DNA from: Combretum micranthum
Lineage: Eukaryota > Streptophyta > Magnoliopsida > Myrtales > Combretaceae
Length of the DNA: 64,000 nucleotides
Assembly (NCBI GenBank): GCA_024138025.1
Contig: JAMXBD010000974.1
Coordinates: 62,001-126,000, forward strand
Reading direction: 5' to 3'
The position numbers and the translations under genes were made by a program. Shown here in pieces: positions 36,063 through 47,982 of the stretch; positions within the stretch are counted from its first letter, which is position 1, and each line of letters begins with the position of its first letter. Below the pieces are notes generated by a model, which was given only the letters and a program-made list of their open reading frames with translations, did no database searches and was not told where the DNA came from.

Positions 36063-37356
36063 TATAGGTCTTAGTTAACAAACATGAGCCGAGCAGGTGA
36101 ATTGTTTGTTTTTAAAAAATTTTCTGAACTTTTAAACTTGGCGTGCACAATTAATGAATAAATACGATGCAACAAAATCATAATAAATTAAAGTGCAGAA
36201 AATAAGTGAGGCTAGAGATTTATAGAAGTCCCTCCTTGTGAATCAGTCATCTTTTCCAGTTCTACTGCTAGGGATCCAGTCTTCTACACCGGTCATTCCA
36301 CTAATCCAATAACTAATTAAAAGATTACAACTACCAACATTATTTTGCTTTATCTGACAAGCCTTACACACCTAGGCTAATCATATAACTTCAAGATACT
36401 AAGATGTAATCCTCTCACTCAAACACTCAACATAACTCTCAAAATAAAGAGTAAGGATAGTTTAATAAGATACAATAGAATATCGAGAAATTAAGTGAAA
36501 AAATGCAAATAAAGCAGCTTTTGAAATGAGTTTGGAAAATAAGCTATGGAAGAATATCAATAATAAGATGAATAATTTGAACACTTCTGTTCTTCTTCGG
36601 ATTTTGAACTTCGTCTCTATTTAGATTGCTTCTATAACATCTCTCTTGATGAAACTCGAAAAGTTCTTTAAATATATCTTCAGAAAGAATAATCTCTATA
36701 GCTTCTTGAATCTTGAACATTTGTAGCTTGATAATACCTCACAATATATGTTATACTTATCTTGATGTTATCTTCATACTTGGAAACTAACTCAATATAT
36801 CCTTTGATTATGCCGTCATTGCTTCATTTGAAATTTGAAAATAACTTCTAAAATATCTAATGAATGCTCATTATCTTTTGTCACCAAAAGAGGTCCGCAA
36901 AATCTAGAGGTGATCAGTTGATTAATTTCTTATCTGCATCTTATCAATAGGTTTAGATAATCTTTATCTTCAATTGTTATCTTTAATAAAATTCTTCCTT
37001 CATGTCTGTAAATACTCTTCCGATAATGTGAATAACAATCTAAAAGTAATAGATTTAATCTCCATGAATGGAATGCATTAGATGCATTACCCAACTACAT
37101 CTAATAAAGTGAAGCTGGGTGTTCATTAAATATTTTGATCCTTGTTTAAAGATAAAATCAACTTGATGCATATATTATCTTTTATATTAAGTTCTAAGTC
37201 TTTTGCATAGGTTTTGACATATGTTCTTGTAAAGCTTGTGAAAAACATTCTGGTAAACCTTCTATTGCACAATACTAAATTCGCACACTTAATCAAATAG
37301 ATTAGATATCTTTGATTACTTTTGTTCTCATCAAAAGTATTAAAGAAATATTAATA
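36063..37356 (-). repeat. Copia LTR copy, probable 3' LTR of the nested SIRE-like element
   Basis: Aligns along its whole length, in the same orientation, with the 5' LTR at 57384-59628 once the 0.9-kb insert there is removed. Shared blocks include CTTCTACACC, CCTTACAC..CTAGGCTAATCAT, GATACTAAGATGTAATC, AAAAGAGGTCCGCAAA and CTTCCTTCATGTCTGTAAAT. The flank AATCC (36058-36062) versus GATCC (59629-59633) is a 4-of-5 match to a target duplication. No polypurine tract is seen beside it, so a separate solo LTR cannot be excluded. Confidence 0.6.
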
Positions 37357-37392
37357 TTGGTTTTATATCAATAAAATTTTTATTAAAACACC

Positions 37393-38518
37393 ACTTTACA
37401 AATTGTAATAACCAATAAAAATGGCAAGTGTACCAATCTTATTATAGTATAGCTTTATAAACAGGATCGTCCTCAGGGATTGAAGTTAGAAACAACACTT
37501 TAATTCAATTGTTAAAAATAATAACAAGGTTTAAGAATGGAGTTCAATTTCAATTTAAATTCTACGACTAACAAGATAGTTTAATGATATTTTTAATAGC
37601 TATTCAAGATATTCTATAACACGAATTATTAATTCAAATAATCTTGGCTCATTCAAACCATGATTCACCACTAAAACCACACTTCATACCTCATTCATAA
37701 TGATTTTCAATGATTTAATAATAGTGTTCGATCCTGATCAACAAGATTTTTAAATTAGGTTGAAATCTTTCTCAAGATTTCCAACCCCTAATCATTATAT
37801 CTATCTATTAGATTCCCTTCTTAACTAATAACAATCCAAGAATTGCATTAAATTTTATAAATCCTATATTGAATCAATTAAGTGCTACTCAACCAAGTCA
37901 ATACAAGACTCTCATAAATCTTCCTCTAGAATTCACAAAGTCTCTATGAATATGAAGATCTATTCTTATATCCAAATTCTCATTTGTAATATAGAAAATC
38001 TAACATGAAATTAACATTGCGGACTACTAGATTCAAGAAAGATCAAGTACACATATTCGGAATCAAAATTAAACATAAAAAAAATCATTGAATTATCATA
38101 AAAGCAAAGTACAAAGATAAATCTTAGGGTTCCTCATCATTTAAATGAAAACTACTCTACTCCTCCTTATCCATCTTACAAAACAACACAAATACTATGT
38201 AAAACAACATGAGGTAAGAAGGAATACACATTACAACCGAGATCTTGACTCATAAGGTCTTGATAAACAGGATTGTCTTGACCAACTCTATAAAATCTTG
38301 AATAGATTTGAGAAAAACCATGAAAAGTATATTATATATGTAAAAGGTTGTTTTAAACTAACATAAGACACGTATTTATATGACAAGAACCCTAATGCAA
38401 CAGTTAGAATTAAGATAAGGATTAATTTTTATAAGTTTATCTAAGGTTGACTAAGTAAAACTAATAATCGCCAAACTATACGACGCTAACATAACACTTA
38501 ATTCTTATCGTGCATCTT
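37393..38518 (-). mobile_element. LTR-like fragment of another gypsy family, minus strand
   Basis: On the minus strand it ends ...GATTGGTACACTTGCCA, the U5-type end also seen near 31854, and has a TATA-like CATATAAATACGTG near 38375. It is cut at 38519 by the reversed LTR that begins there. Confidence 0.4.
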
Positions 38519-41500
38519 TGTCACGCCTCGAGGGATACCATAAACGTGGCAGTTTGCCTTATATAATATTAAAGTCTATAAATGATTATCTTAGACATGC
38601 AAAAGCTTTCACATTATGCGCAAGGCATGCTTCACAACAAAGGGAACACATTGGAGTAACGCAGTTTATGATGGTAACAATTAAATGGCAATGCAAGAGA
38701 ACTTTTCATAATTAACTTAAACAGGGTAAATTACATTTCTTAGAGGCATACTCCCACGAATTTCCACAAATAATCGAACTAACATAATTATTCATAACAA
38801 TTCTCCAAAGTAAAAACATAGTACATATCTAACATATAGGTTTCCAAGAGAAGTTTCAGCCGAAGCTTCCGGATCATTCATTATAACTCCAAAATCCACT
38901 AGTGATTGTCTTGTTGTCTTACTTCTCGAATAAAATTTCAGGTATACCTACTTCAAACAAGATCTATAGGTATGTAAGCTTACAATATGCTTAGTGAGAT
39001 ACTTCTCATTATTCACATCCATAATCATAAACAAACAAGTTCATTAATCAAGCATATGCTATGTAACAACCATATGAAACATGCAAATATGTATGGTCAT
39101 CTAGAAACCATACATAGAACAGATTTACCCCTTCGTGATAAGGGTTAGGGAATTCAAATTGAGGCCCCGCATTCTCTACTGTTAGTCCTTGAGCACTTGC
39201 TTGTAGAGATCACTCAACGTGGCTCCTTCCTAAGGACACATTCCCCGAACATCTGCGATTTTCTAAAGAAGGAACAGATCTATGCATGCAATAAGATTTA
39301 TAGGTCTTCTGGCTCTTCGCATAGGAGTGGTAGCATTTAATGATATGATTATTCGACATGATATGCATACTCGATTTATTATTTAATTTCCGATCAAGTT
39401 ATTTTCCATTTAAGGATAAGCAACAAAATATCTACATACATAATAGCGTGATAATTGGACACATAACATTAATCAATCATCATAAGGCATCGATATACTT
39501 ATCATTCATTAAGCAAGTATTCAAGAATCACAAGCATATCCCTATAACAACCCACATGGAATTCCATTTTATCGTTTCCTTATGTTTTAGTGCTCTACTT
39601 TACAAGCACATACAAGGTAATGAAATTAGGAAAAGAACTCAATCGTCCATTAGAGTAATACCTAGTCGAAAGTCTTCCGAAAATGGTATGTCAAGTCCTT
39701 TATCACCTAAAAAAAAGAATACTCAGAATGAGTATTTCATCGAGGTTCTACTTAAATTTCTAACTCTATTTATTTTATTTGCGTCATTTTTCCTAGTTAC
39801 AGAAGTTTTAACTTAAAATGACTATAACTTGCTCATTTTAACTAGGAATTTTGCATATGAGTAGTTGTTTTCTACCTACTTTAAATGCTCTATCTATTTT
39901 TAAAGTTATTTTCAACATTTAAGGTCATTTAAGGGTTGGAATTGGATGGTACATATTGCGTCCCAAACGTTCTAACTTTAGTCATTTTCAAATTTTGAAG
40001 TTTCTACTTCATTTAGACTTCAACAATCAAGTATAAATATATTCCTTTCTTTAGAAATCATATAATTATGATAATGATTCATATTTCATGTATGATTCTA
40101 GTGATATTGTTCCAAAATAAAAATATGTAAAATAATCTTTTATAGAAAGTAACAATGTTGAGTTTTATGAAAAATCACCTTTGGACTTGTAATAAAATTA
40201 TTTACCTTAAATTTTGTAAACATGAGACTTAACAAAAATTCATGGTTTTATATATACTTTTTGAACGTTGAAGATCTTATATTTATTTTAAAACTTTATT
40301 ATCAATCTATTTTACAAGATATGAAATTTACTCCTTGTAACATAATACTCTAAGTTGTATTTCCTTGAATTCTTCTTAAATTTGATTTTTAAATAAAATT
40401 CAAACTCTTAGATTTTGTAGATGTGAAGCTCAACTAACGCAAATCATGGTTTTATATTTTTTTTGAATCTATGAATATTTCATTTTCATATTAAACTTCT
40501 TTTAACCAATTACCTTCCAAAACATGAATTTCCAGCTGTTTGTGGATGAAAATTTTCCTAAGTTGTATCATCATTAAGATGTGCTAAGTTTAGATATATA
40601 AGAAAAATTAGGTAAATAACTTATTCTAAATTTTTTTATTTTCAATAAAACAGTTTGTACTTGTATTATACATAAGATTTCTAGAAAATTTTACAGGACA
40701 AAGAATTATCAACATTTATATTGTTGGGAAAACTACCCTATCAACCTAACGATAATTTTTATATGTTTGAAAAACTTCATTTTGGGTATAGTAACAACAT
40801 CACTATGAATGAACATGAATCTAGGAATTATTATGCAATAAAGAAAAATTTTAAGAACATAAAATCAGATCAAGAATTAAAAAAATAAGTAAGAACATAA
40901 ACAAAAACATGAAAGTCTTAGCTCGTTATCAAGACTTTCTTGAGACTTAAATTTATTTCTAGTCACCATGATATATAAAACAATGTAAGCATAAAGAAAT
41001 AAAATATTGAAGTCTTAGATTTTATCAAGACTTCATGAGACTGGAATAATTTATAGTTTCATAAATAAATAAAAAATATCAAATAAATAAATATAGGAGT
41101 CTTAGATTATTTTTAAATCTCCCCATGACTTAGGGATGGAAAAGTCCCCTTTTGTTTTGACTTAAAATTGGATAAGTCTAAGACTAGAATTTGACTAGTT
41201 TTATTTTATTAGCAAGAAATAAATAATGAGCAATGAAATAGGAACATTAAATGCAAGTTAGATTAGTTAGCATTTAGGTTCTATAAATATACATATTACA
41301 TATACTTAATTAATAACATATACAAAGTTAGTGTTAGAAACAAAAATACAATATAATATAAACACGAACATAAAGTTAATAAGATATGAACAATATGTTG
41401 TTTCTATGTTTCCATTCCTTAGCATATACATCATAGGGATTTTATGTGGAAATATAACATACATATTTTTCATGTTATGTTAACCAAATATAAAGAGGGT

Positions 41501-43030
41501 GTTTAGTATATACTAAAGTTGAAGATGGATGAAGGAAGACAATTTGGAAGAACAAAAGCAGGGGTGTGTGTGCATGTGCGTGTATGTATGTGTGTGAAAG
41601 AGAAGAGAGAGGGGAGATGATGGAGGAATTTTGCAAGAGTTTTGTTATGTGTTTAAGTGAATGTATAAAGAATGAAGGTATGAGGGAGTATTTATAAAGT
41701 TTTAAGGAGGAAATTTAGAGTTAATTAAATAAATAAGAAAGAAAAATAAATAAAGGGCAAAGAAAGAGATGTGGCTAGCCATGGGGTGAGAGGAGAGAGA
41801 GAGAGTGATTAAAAATTAATTTTAGTAAAGAAAAGTAAAGTATGAGATAAGTTATGTAAAAAGTAGTATTGAAAAAGAAAATATAAGAATAGGTGTATAA
41901 AAAATGTAAGAATAGGTAGTAAAGAAAATTAGAGATAGATAAATAATAATAAATAGTAATTGAATAGTCAAAAGGACAAATAAATTACCGATGGTAATAA
42001 AAATACGCGTAATTAGGTTATATCTAACGTTTTTAAGAGCCGTAAAATTTGTATCTAATATTTTTACTAATTATTATTACATTATGAGTTTAAATTGTTG
42101 GAATGTTTTTTTCATTTTTCATGTCGATGTCTTGATTTTGGAAACTGATCCTATTTGGGTTCAAAACGAATAAATTTTTGGCAAATACGATCTTTTCAGG
42201 TCATATGACATTTTTTTAGAATATAATCTATGGCGATCTCATTTTTACTGTCTTAGGATAGCAAGGCAGTCTTGTCGGATTTAGGGTCCCTAAAACTTAT
42301 TGTTGATCTAGGTTAGCTTTTAGGGTTTTGGTTGTGATTTTAGTTCTGAAAATAACTTGTAAAACTATCGGAAAAGTCTATCAGTTTATGTTTATACTAT
42401 ATATTTGGTCCATTACTTGAGTTTACTCTATTTTATAATTTATTTAATATTTTATGGTTATCGAGATTGTCTAATCAAGTTTAGGGCTTCTAAAGTTAAA
42501 TGTTGACTCGGTTTGACTTTTGGGTATTAGTTTTAATTCCAACTCTACGATTTACTTGTAAAGCTATCGAAGAATCTAGGGGTTTACAATTTTAGTGTTA
42601 ATTGTTATCTAGTGATGTTGTCTCGATTTGCGTGCTAATGATCAGGTAAGGAAACGGTTTTGGCTTAATTTGTGAAATTTTGACTTGATAAATTATTACT
42701 ATATTATAGAAAATTATTTTGTATTATTTTACTATTAAATATTATTTGGATATATTGACTCGATTTACATATTAGAGATTAGATGAATGAACTATTTAGT
42801 GTAAGGATTTCGAGTCGAAAGATTATTGGATTTTCATTTTGTTTTCAAAGATACTCTTTTTCTAAGGGTTACGAAATTTTGTATTTGATCTTGTTTAGGG
42901 TTTTAGAGTTTGGTTTTAACTTGGCTTGATTTTTGAATTCTAGTTTTGATATTAGCTCTAAGGTTCTTATCTAAGAGTATCGAAAAATCTAGTGGCTTAT
43001 AATCTCATTGTATTCAAGTAATTCTTAGCT
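38519..43030 (-). mobile_element. Inverted copy of the 0-3.76 kb LTR family
   Basis: Begins (3' end on the minus strand) with TGTCACGCCTCGAGG and follows the first copy in reverse: CTCACTAAGC..AGCTTA near 38990, the AAGACT/CTTAGACT block at 41100-41200, TATAAATACTCCC near 41690, and CCCTAAA-rich blocks at 42280-42600. The coordinate order matches the first copy over about 3.7 kb with many small indels. The 5' boundary is uncertain. The 152-codon open frame at 39358 is antisense to the LTR and not convincing as a gene. Confidence 0.6.
42270..43030. repeat. Three diverged tandem modules in the LTR's distal part
   Basis: Modules near 42280, 42475 and 42890 share TTTAGGG..CTAAA, a GTTGA/TTTAACTTGG-CTTTT.GGG block, GGTTTTAGTTCTGA-like text and the ending CTTGTAAAACTATCG or TAAGAGTATCGAAAAATCTA. 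A further pair of about 80-bp units (ACGATAGCT...CTCATTGAGTTTAAG) follows at 43037-43190. Confidence 0.5.
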
Positions 43031-43396
43031 TTCGATAATTACACGATAGCTCTACGACCGTGCACTTGATCGTGCAACTCATTGAGTTTAAGATTCACCT
43101 TCTAGGCTAAGTAAACGATAGCTACATAGTTGATGATCCTAATTGTGTAACTTATTGAGTTCTTACACTTTGCTTTCATATATAAGCACAAAGAACATGG
43201 TACCTGCGCGACTCCTCATTATGTTGTATACTTTAGCTGATACTTAATTTTCCATTTTCCATATTTGAAGCTAAATTGCATGGCTATTTCATGACTCATG
43301 CACTATCTCCCAAAGATTTATTTCTTCATTCTTTTTGCTTTCAAACTTCCTCAAACTTGGTTAGCTTCACTTTAAAGGTTTATACTCTTCAATTCT

Positions 43397-43953
43397 TGTG
43401 ATACCCCTCAGATATAGATGGTGGAAATCTAATCACAGAGGCACCATTTGATATGATGACTTGAAGTTTGTTGAAACTCTAAAGTTTAATTGTGCTAGAG
43501 GAAGAGCAATCCCAGGATAGCTGACCTCTTAGGAAGCCCTGACATCAAATGACAAAACCATGCAACGTATGATCAAAGTGAACAATGCCTCGATGGGCGG
43601 AGTTCCAGGGCATTATAGGTGGTATCAGAGTAGTTCACTAGCCAAAAGTAGAGGAGTATCCTCCCTGCCTGGTGTAGTTCTAGAACTATGTAACGAAACT
43701 AACGAAGACATAAGTTCTATAAGTGGAAAAGTCTGCAATACTGCTCAAATATAGATGGTGGAACTATAATCACAAAGGCGCATTTTGGTATAATGGCTTA
43801 GAGTTTGTCGGAACTCCAAAGTTAAGCATACTTTGGGTAGAGCAATCGTAGGACGGGTGACCTCTTGGATAGCACTGGCATCAAAGCAAAAAACCGTGCA
43901 GCGTATGGCCAAAGTGGATAATACCTCGATGGATGGAGTTTCGGGGGATCAAA
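43397..43953 (+). mobile_element. Cassandra-like TRIM retrotransposon with 5S rRNA promoter sequence in both LTRs
   Basis: LTR1 is 43397-43617 (TGTGATACCCC...GCATTATA) and LTR2 is 43734-43953. Both carry 5S-type internal promoter sequence: box A AAGTTTAATTGTGCT (43482) and AGTTAAGCATAC (43820); box C GATAGCTGACCTCTTAGGAA (43516) and GACGGGTGACCTCTTGGATA (43852). The primer-binding site TGGTATCAGAG (43620-43630), complementary to initiator tRNA-Met, follows LTR1. Only about 116 bp separate the LTRs and nothing is encoded. Flanks ATTCT (43392) and ATTCA (43954) fit a decayed 5-bp target duplication. Cassandra is the known plant TRIM family with this 5S feature. Confidence 0.88.
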
Positions 43954-45043
43954 ATTCACTAAAAGAAACACAAAATAACCAAGTCTATGCACTATTTCTT
44001 ATAAAGTAGACATAAGTACATATAATTTACTATATTTTAACTTAAGAATTATAGTATAATTCACATGTATCAAATATCTTAACATTGTCTCTCTTTTTTA
44101 TTATAACAAAACACCTTTCTCAAAAAAAATTTACTTTAAACATATGTTGAAACATTTTGTAAAAAATCCTTTCTCATATCCATTCTCCCCCTTTTTGTTA
44201 TCACCGATATAAAGCAATTTCTCCCTCTTAATATGATACTCCATGTATAAAGAACATTTAAAGTATTAAGTAGTAGAATCGGTCAAGCAATCATCATATC
44301 ATAGTATTCATTCACATGATTACTTAGCAATCATTCATATGGTTACTTAATAACCAAACAGTCCTTAGAGAATGAAGAGCATACAATCATCCAAATGTCT
44401 TAAAGAAAAATATAAGAAAGCATCAAGATCTTTTCATAAAGCATGATAGAAAACATCATTAGCTAATTAAGCAAGACGTCCACTTCGTTTAGGTTTCTTG
44501 ACTTCTTTTTTAGCAATTTTTTTAATGATCATGTCTTGGTAGTGTAAGATTTGCGTATGGCTCAGGTTTAGGTCTTTTATGAGTTTCTAAAATAGAGCAA
44601 GGTTCTGAAATAGGATCTTGAACACATTCTTGCAAAATATCATAAACATGTTCTTCACAAGGTTAAGATCTGATTCCTACTCAAATAATTCCTCTTATCC
44701 AACATGTTCAGGTGAGGATTTCATATCAAGAACCAAGGTTTAACACATGGGTAACATCCTCATTGAACACTTTCTTAGTTCTAGGTTCTTGATCTAAGAC
44801 TTTTCTTCTAGCTCTTTGTGGAGTAATCGGATTATCAACATGAGCTTATTCCACAATAGGTAACCTTTGTGGTGATGGTTGCAATTGATCATCTGACTTT
44901 TCTTCTACATCTCCTTTTTAAATCAAATTCTTTAACTCCAACAAAAATTTCTTGACATAATCCTCGAAATATGAGGATTTTAGGATTTTCTATTTAAATC
45001 ACAACTTGAGGATGCCTCAAAATCGTGTGATCCAACATGTACA
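43954..45043 (-). mobile_element. 3' untranslated part of the SIRE-like copia element
   Basis: On the minus strand this lies downstream of the envelope-like frame and contains AACAAAAAGGGGGAGAATGG (44180-44205), a purine-rich block of the kind found in SIRE-type 3' regions. No coding frame of note. Confidence 0.4.
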
Positions 45044-45959
45044 CTAATCTGTTTTTGCCCTGACACTTTCCATTATCTCCATTCCTCCTCCTCTTTTAGG
45101 TTCATGCCTCATTTTTGTCTTCTTTTCCTTCCTTTGAATTTCTTTACCCTTTCTCTTCTTTGATTTCTCCTTCATCCTACTACCTTCACTAGACATAATC
45201 TTTACTCTTTGATGGTTTTTCATCCAATCAGGAGCATCATCTTTCATATGTCTAGAGTCCATAAAAACAGCACAATTTATCAAATACCGGACTTTCCTCA
45301 TAACATTTATTCCCATGTGATGAAAGGCATTTACATCAATTCTCTTCACTAGAATCCTTTTATAATATTCCTCAGGTAAAATGATTCCCCTATATTCTAA
45401 CAAATGCATTAACAAGCTTTCAAAGGGTTTCTTATCTTTACTTGAAATTACATGTAGAATTATTTTTCCAGCAACATCCACTCTTAAACCTTTGACCACT
45501 CCTAAAATGATTTTTGTCTCATCCATAGAAATGGAAGTAGAACTTCCTTTCTTAGGTAATATGCATGCACACACAATCTTATGTAACATCTTAACCAATA
45601 ATGGATATTGTAATGCTGACACATCCTTTTTTCGTATTTACTTTTATCCCATCATTCAAGAAATAAAATACTTCCTTTCTATTAATTTCTAGCAAAACAT
45701 CATCATCATCATCTATACCTTTTAGTCCTAAACAATCAATCAAATCATTTTTCAAAATCTCAATCTTGTTCCCAAAAATCATAGACTTCCATCTATCTTC
45801 CCTTTTTAGGTCAAGATTCTTATAAAAATCTTCTAAAACTTCAACACAAACAATATTCTTAAGACTACATAGATTTTTGCATCCAATATTCTTTAAGAAT
45901 TCATTTAGATAAAGACCATTCTTAGAAAAGAAATCTAGGCCTACATTATGACTATCCAT
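45044..45959 (-). pseudogene. Envelope-like reading frame of the SIRE-like copia element, C-terminal part
   Basis: Two overlapping open pieces (45591-45959 and 45044-45622) are joined by a frameshift near 45600. The first contains VEVLEDFYKNLDL and NKIEILKNDLIDCLGL; the second contains MLHKIVCACILPKKGSSTSI and ends in a Lys/Arg-rich coil (KEKSKKRKGKEIQRKEKKTK). These resemble the extra frame downstream of pol in plant SIRE/Maximus copia elements, annotated 'envelope-like', and the related plant-transposon domain. No membrane fusion role is shown, and no signal peptide or transmembrane helix is evident here. Confidence 0.55.
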
Positions 45960-46077
45960 AATGTCTAGTCTACCTTTAATCGGAATAAATTTCTTAGGAG
46001 ATTTAGAGTCACTTTCTTTACCTTTTTGTTTGGTTGATGCTTTAGCTCAGCCTTTGAAATTTCCTCATCTCCCATCT

Positions 46078-46804
46078 TGATGCAATAAGGAACCATGCTA
46101 ACTTATGACAGTAAGCCGATATCTAGATCTGGGATTAGAATCCAAGATAGTCTAAGAAAACTCGGTGGAAACCATGACCCACTGTTTATAACGAAACAGG
46201 AATCTTGGTATAAGTAAATGATGCCATAATTGAAGGTGGAAATTTCGATTGATAAGTCGAAGGTTTGAACACCACGGATTAAAGAAAATTTGATAAGTTC
46301 ATGTCATGTTCTATTAAGAACACTAATAGAGAGAAACTCTCAATCTCATTCGTAAAGAATAATATCATAATCTGTCTTTTACAAAAGAGCTTTAGTCTAT
46401 ATATATAAACTTTCAAAAGAAACCCTAAACAAAATAAAAACAAGGCATAAATACAAAAATACCCCTAAATAAAAACCTAAACACGGAATAAACATAAGTT
46501 GGTGTGAAATAATTAAAGTGGGTTACGTTTGCTTGAAGGCCAGCGGCGTTGGCTAAGTAGGTTGCCGGCTTTGAGGCGGTGCACATGTTGGCCGCTGGTC
46601 TTGAGCTTTAAGGCTGGTGGCTTTTCATCCAAAACATAAAATTCTCCAATCTCTCGTGTCCCAAACTATTTTTTAGGCTTGTTTTGTTCGCTTATCTCGT
46701 TTTTTAATCATTAATACTCTAGTCAATGAGCCTTCTATTCCCTGAAATGGATTGTTGATCTTGAAATTAGTAGGCTTCAATGATGATACTTCAGGATCAC
46801 ATCA
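46078..46804 (-). repeat. 3' LTR of the compact element
   Basis: Shares long exact runs with the right LTR, such as ACCCACTGTTTATAACGAAA, GGTGGAAATTTCGATTGATA and AGAGAGAAACTCTCAATCTC, with small indels around GGCCAGCGGCG. Confidence 0.9.
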
Positions 46805-46818
46805 TTCCCTCCTTCTTC
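46805..46818 (-). other. Polypurine tract of the compact element
   Basis: GAAGAAGGAGGGAA on the minus strand ends exactly at the 3' LTR start TGATGTGATCC. It would prime plus-strand DNA synthesis. Confidence 0.8.
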
Positions 46819-46972
46819 GAAAAGATTCATCCTCGAATCTTCGTTCTCGGACACTTCTAACTTGTAAAGAAGGAATTCATATTGAGATTCTATTTCATCT
46901 TGATCTTCTTGAGGACACAATTCTTTGAATCCCTATAGTGATAAATCAATTTCATTAGAAAAAGAATAATCA

Positions 46973-47546
46973 TTAGTTGATAAAAAAAATATCACTCTTT
47001 AGTGTTTCACACTCTAATTCTTTTTCCGCAGTGCTCACCAAAGTGTTTTCATCACTCTTTTCCTCACTCTCACACTTGTGTTTTTCTCTCTCTCTAGAGC
47101 TTTGAGCTATCGTCAACTGATCCATACAAGCTTCCAAAGGATTGAGAGATACCAATTTCACCCATCTTTTGTTTAAAACAAAAGAACATCGATCTTTGTC
47201 CTCATCATATCTGGCTTTCCTTTGAAATTGTCATGGTTGTCCCAAAAATATATGACAAGTTTCCATTGGCACCACATCACACAAGACTTCATCATTATAC
47301 TTTGCTAATAGAAAAAGAAATTGGAACTTGCTCAGTCACCTGAATTTCTTCATACCTTTTTTACAACTTTAATTTATAAGGTGTTTGATGCATGCTAGTT
47401 TTCAAATTCAATTTTTCTACCATCAAGATACTAATAAAATTTGCATAACACCCACCATCAATCCTCAAACTACATGTTATGTCCTTTACATGGTTTACAT
47501 GGTTTACATGCCTCAACAGACTAGATCTCACTTGTATTTCACTCAT
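46973..47546 (-). pseudogene. Retropepsin-like fragment and charged linker
   Basis: The open piece 47361-47546 contains CSLRIDGGCYANFISILMVE and KLNLKTSMHQTPYKLKL, matching the chromovirus protease pattern IIDGGSCTNVAS..LVEKL.L...PYKL. The usual DSG/DTG triad reads DGG, as in related plant chromovirus copies. The second piece (46973-47161) is Glu/Lys/Ser-rich. Polymerase and integrase are absent. Confidence 0.6.
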
Positions 47547-47968
47547 AATTTTTTTTAAAACAACTCAAAACCCTCGATAGCAAAAATAAAACCCTAGACA
47601 ACAAATCAAAATCCTTTTTTTTTTCTCTTTTTTTATACAAACTTCTTTTTTTTTCCAAATCCAAATCGAACCTTAAAAATCAAAACTTTTTTTTAATCAG
47701 ATCTCCATAACTCAAATAACAACAGATTCAAAAACCATAATAAAAATCAAAACTTTTTTTTTTTTGTCTAAACCTTAGATCTAAAGATTACAACTTTTCA
47801 CAAAAGAACCCTTATAACAGACCAATCAAAATCAAATCTTTTTCTTTTCCTTCTTCAATCTAACGTTAATCAAACAAATCTAACAAATCAAAAGATACAA
47901 TTGAGGGATATAAACGATTCGAGTGTTACCTCCAATCGAACTGGGATATGGAATCTTAGAACACCTTC

Positions 47969-47982
47969 GCTCTTATACCAAA
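47969..47982 (-). other. Primer-binding site of the compact element
   Basis: TTTGGTATAAGAGC on the minus strand, one base from TGGTATCAGAGC, the complement of the initiator tRNA-Met 3' end. It directly follows the 5' LTR end ...GCATCA. Confidence 0.8.

Noticed and set aside
39358..39816. 152-codon open frame on the plus strand
   Set aside because: It runs antisense within the reversed gypsy LTR, with AT-driven composition and no recognisable domain.
43430..43880. Two 5S rRNA genes
   Set aside because: The 5S-like parts are degenerate, sit inside matched LTRs and are followed by a tRNA-Met primer-binding site, so they belong to a Cassandra-like TRIM.
44070..44086. Copia 3' LTR start at TGTTAAGATATT (minus strand)
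   Set aside because: The 12-base match to the 5' LTR start is not followed by any further similarity, while 36063-37356 aligns along the full LTR.
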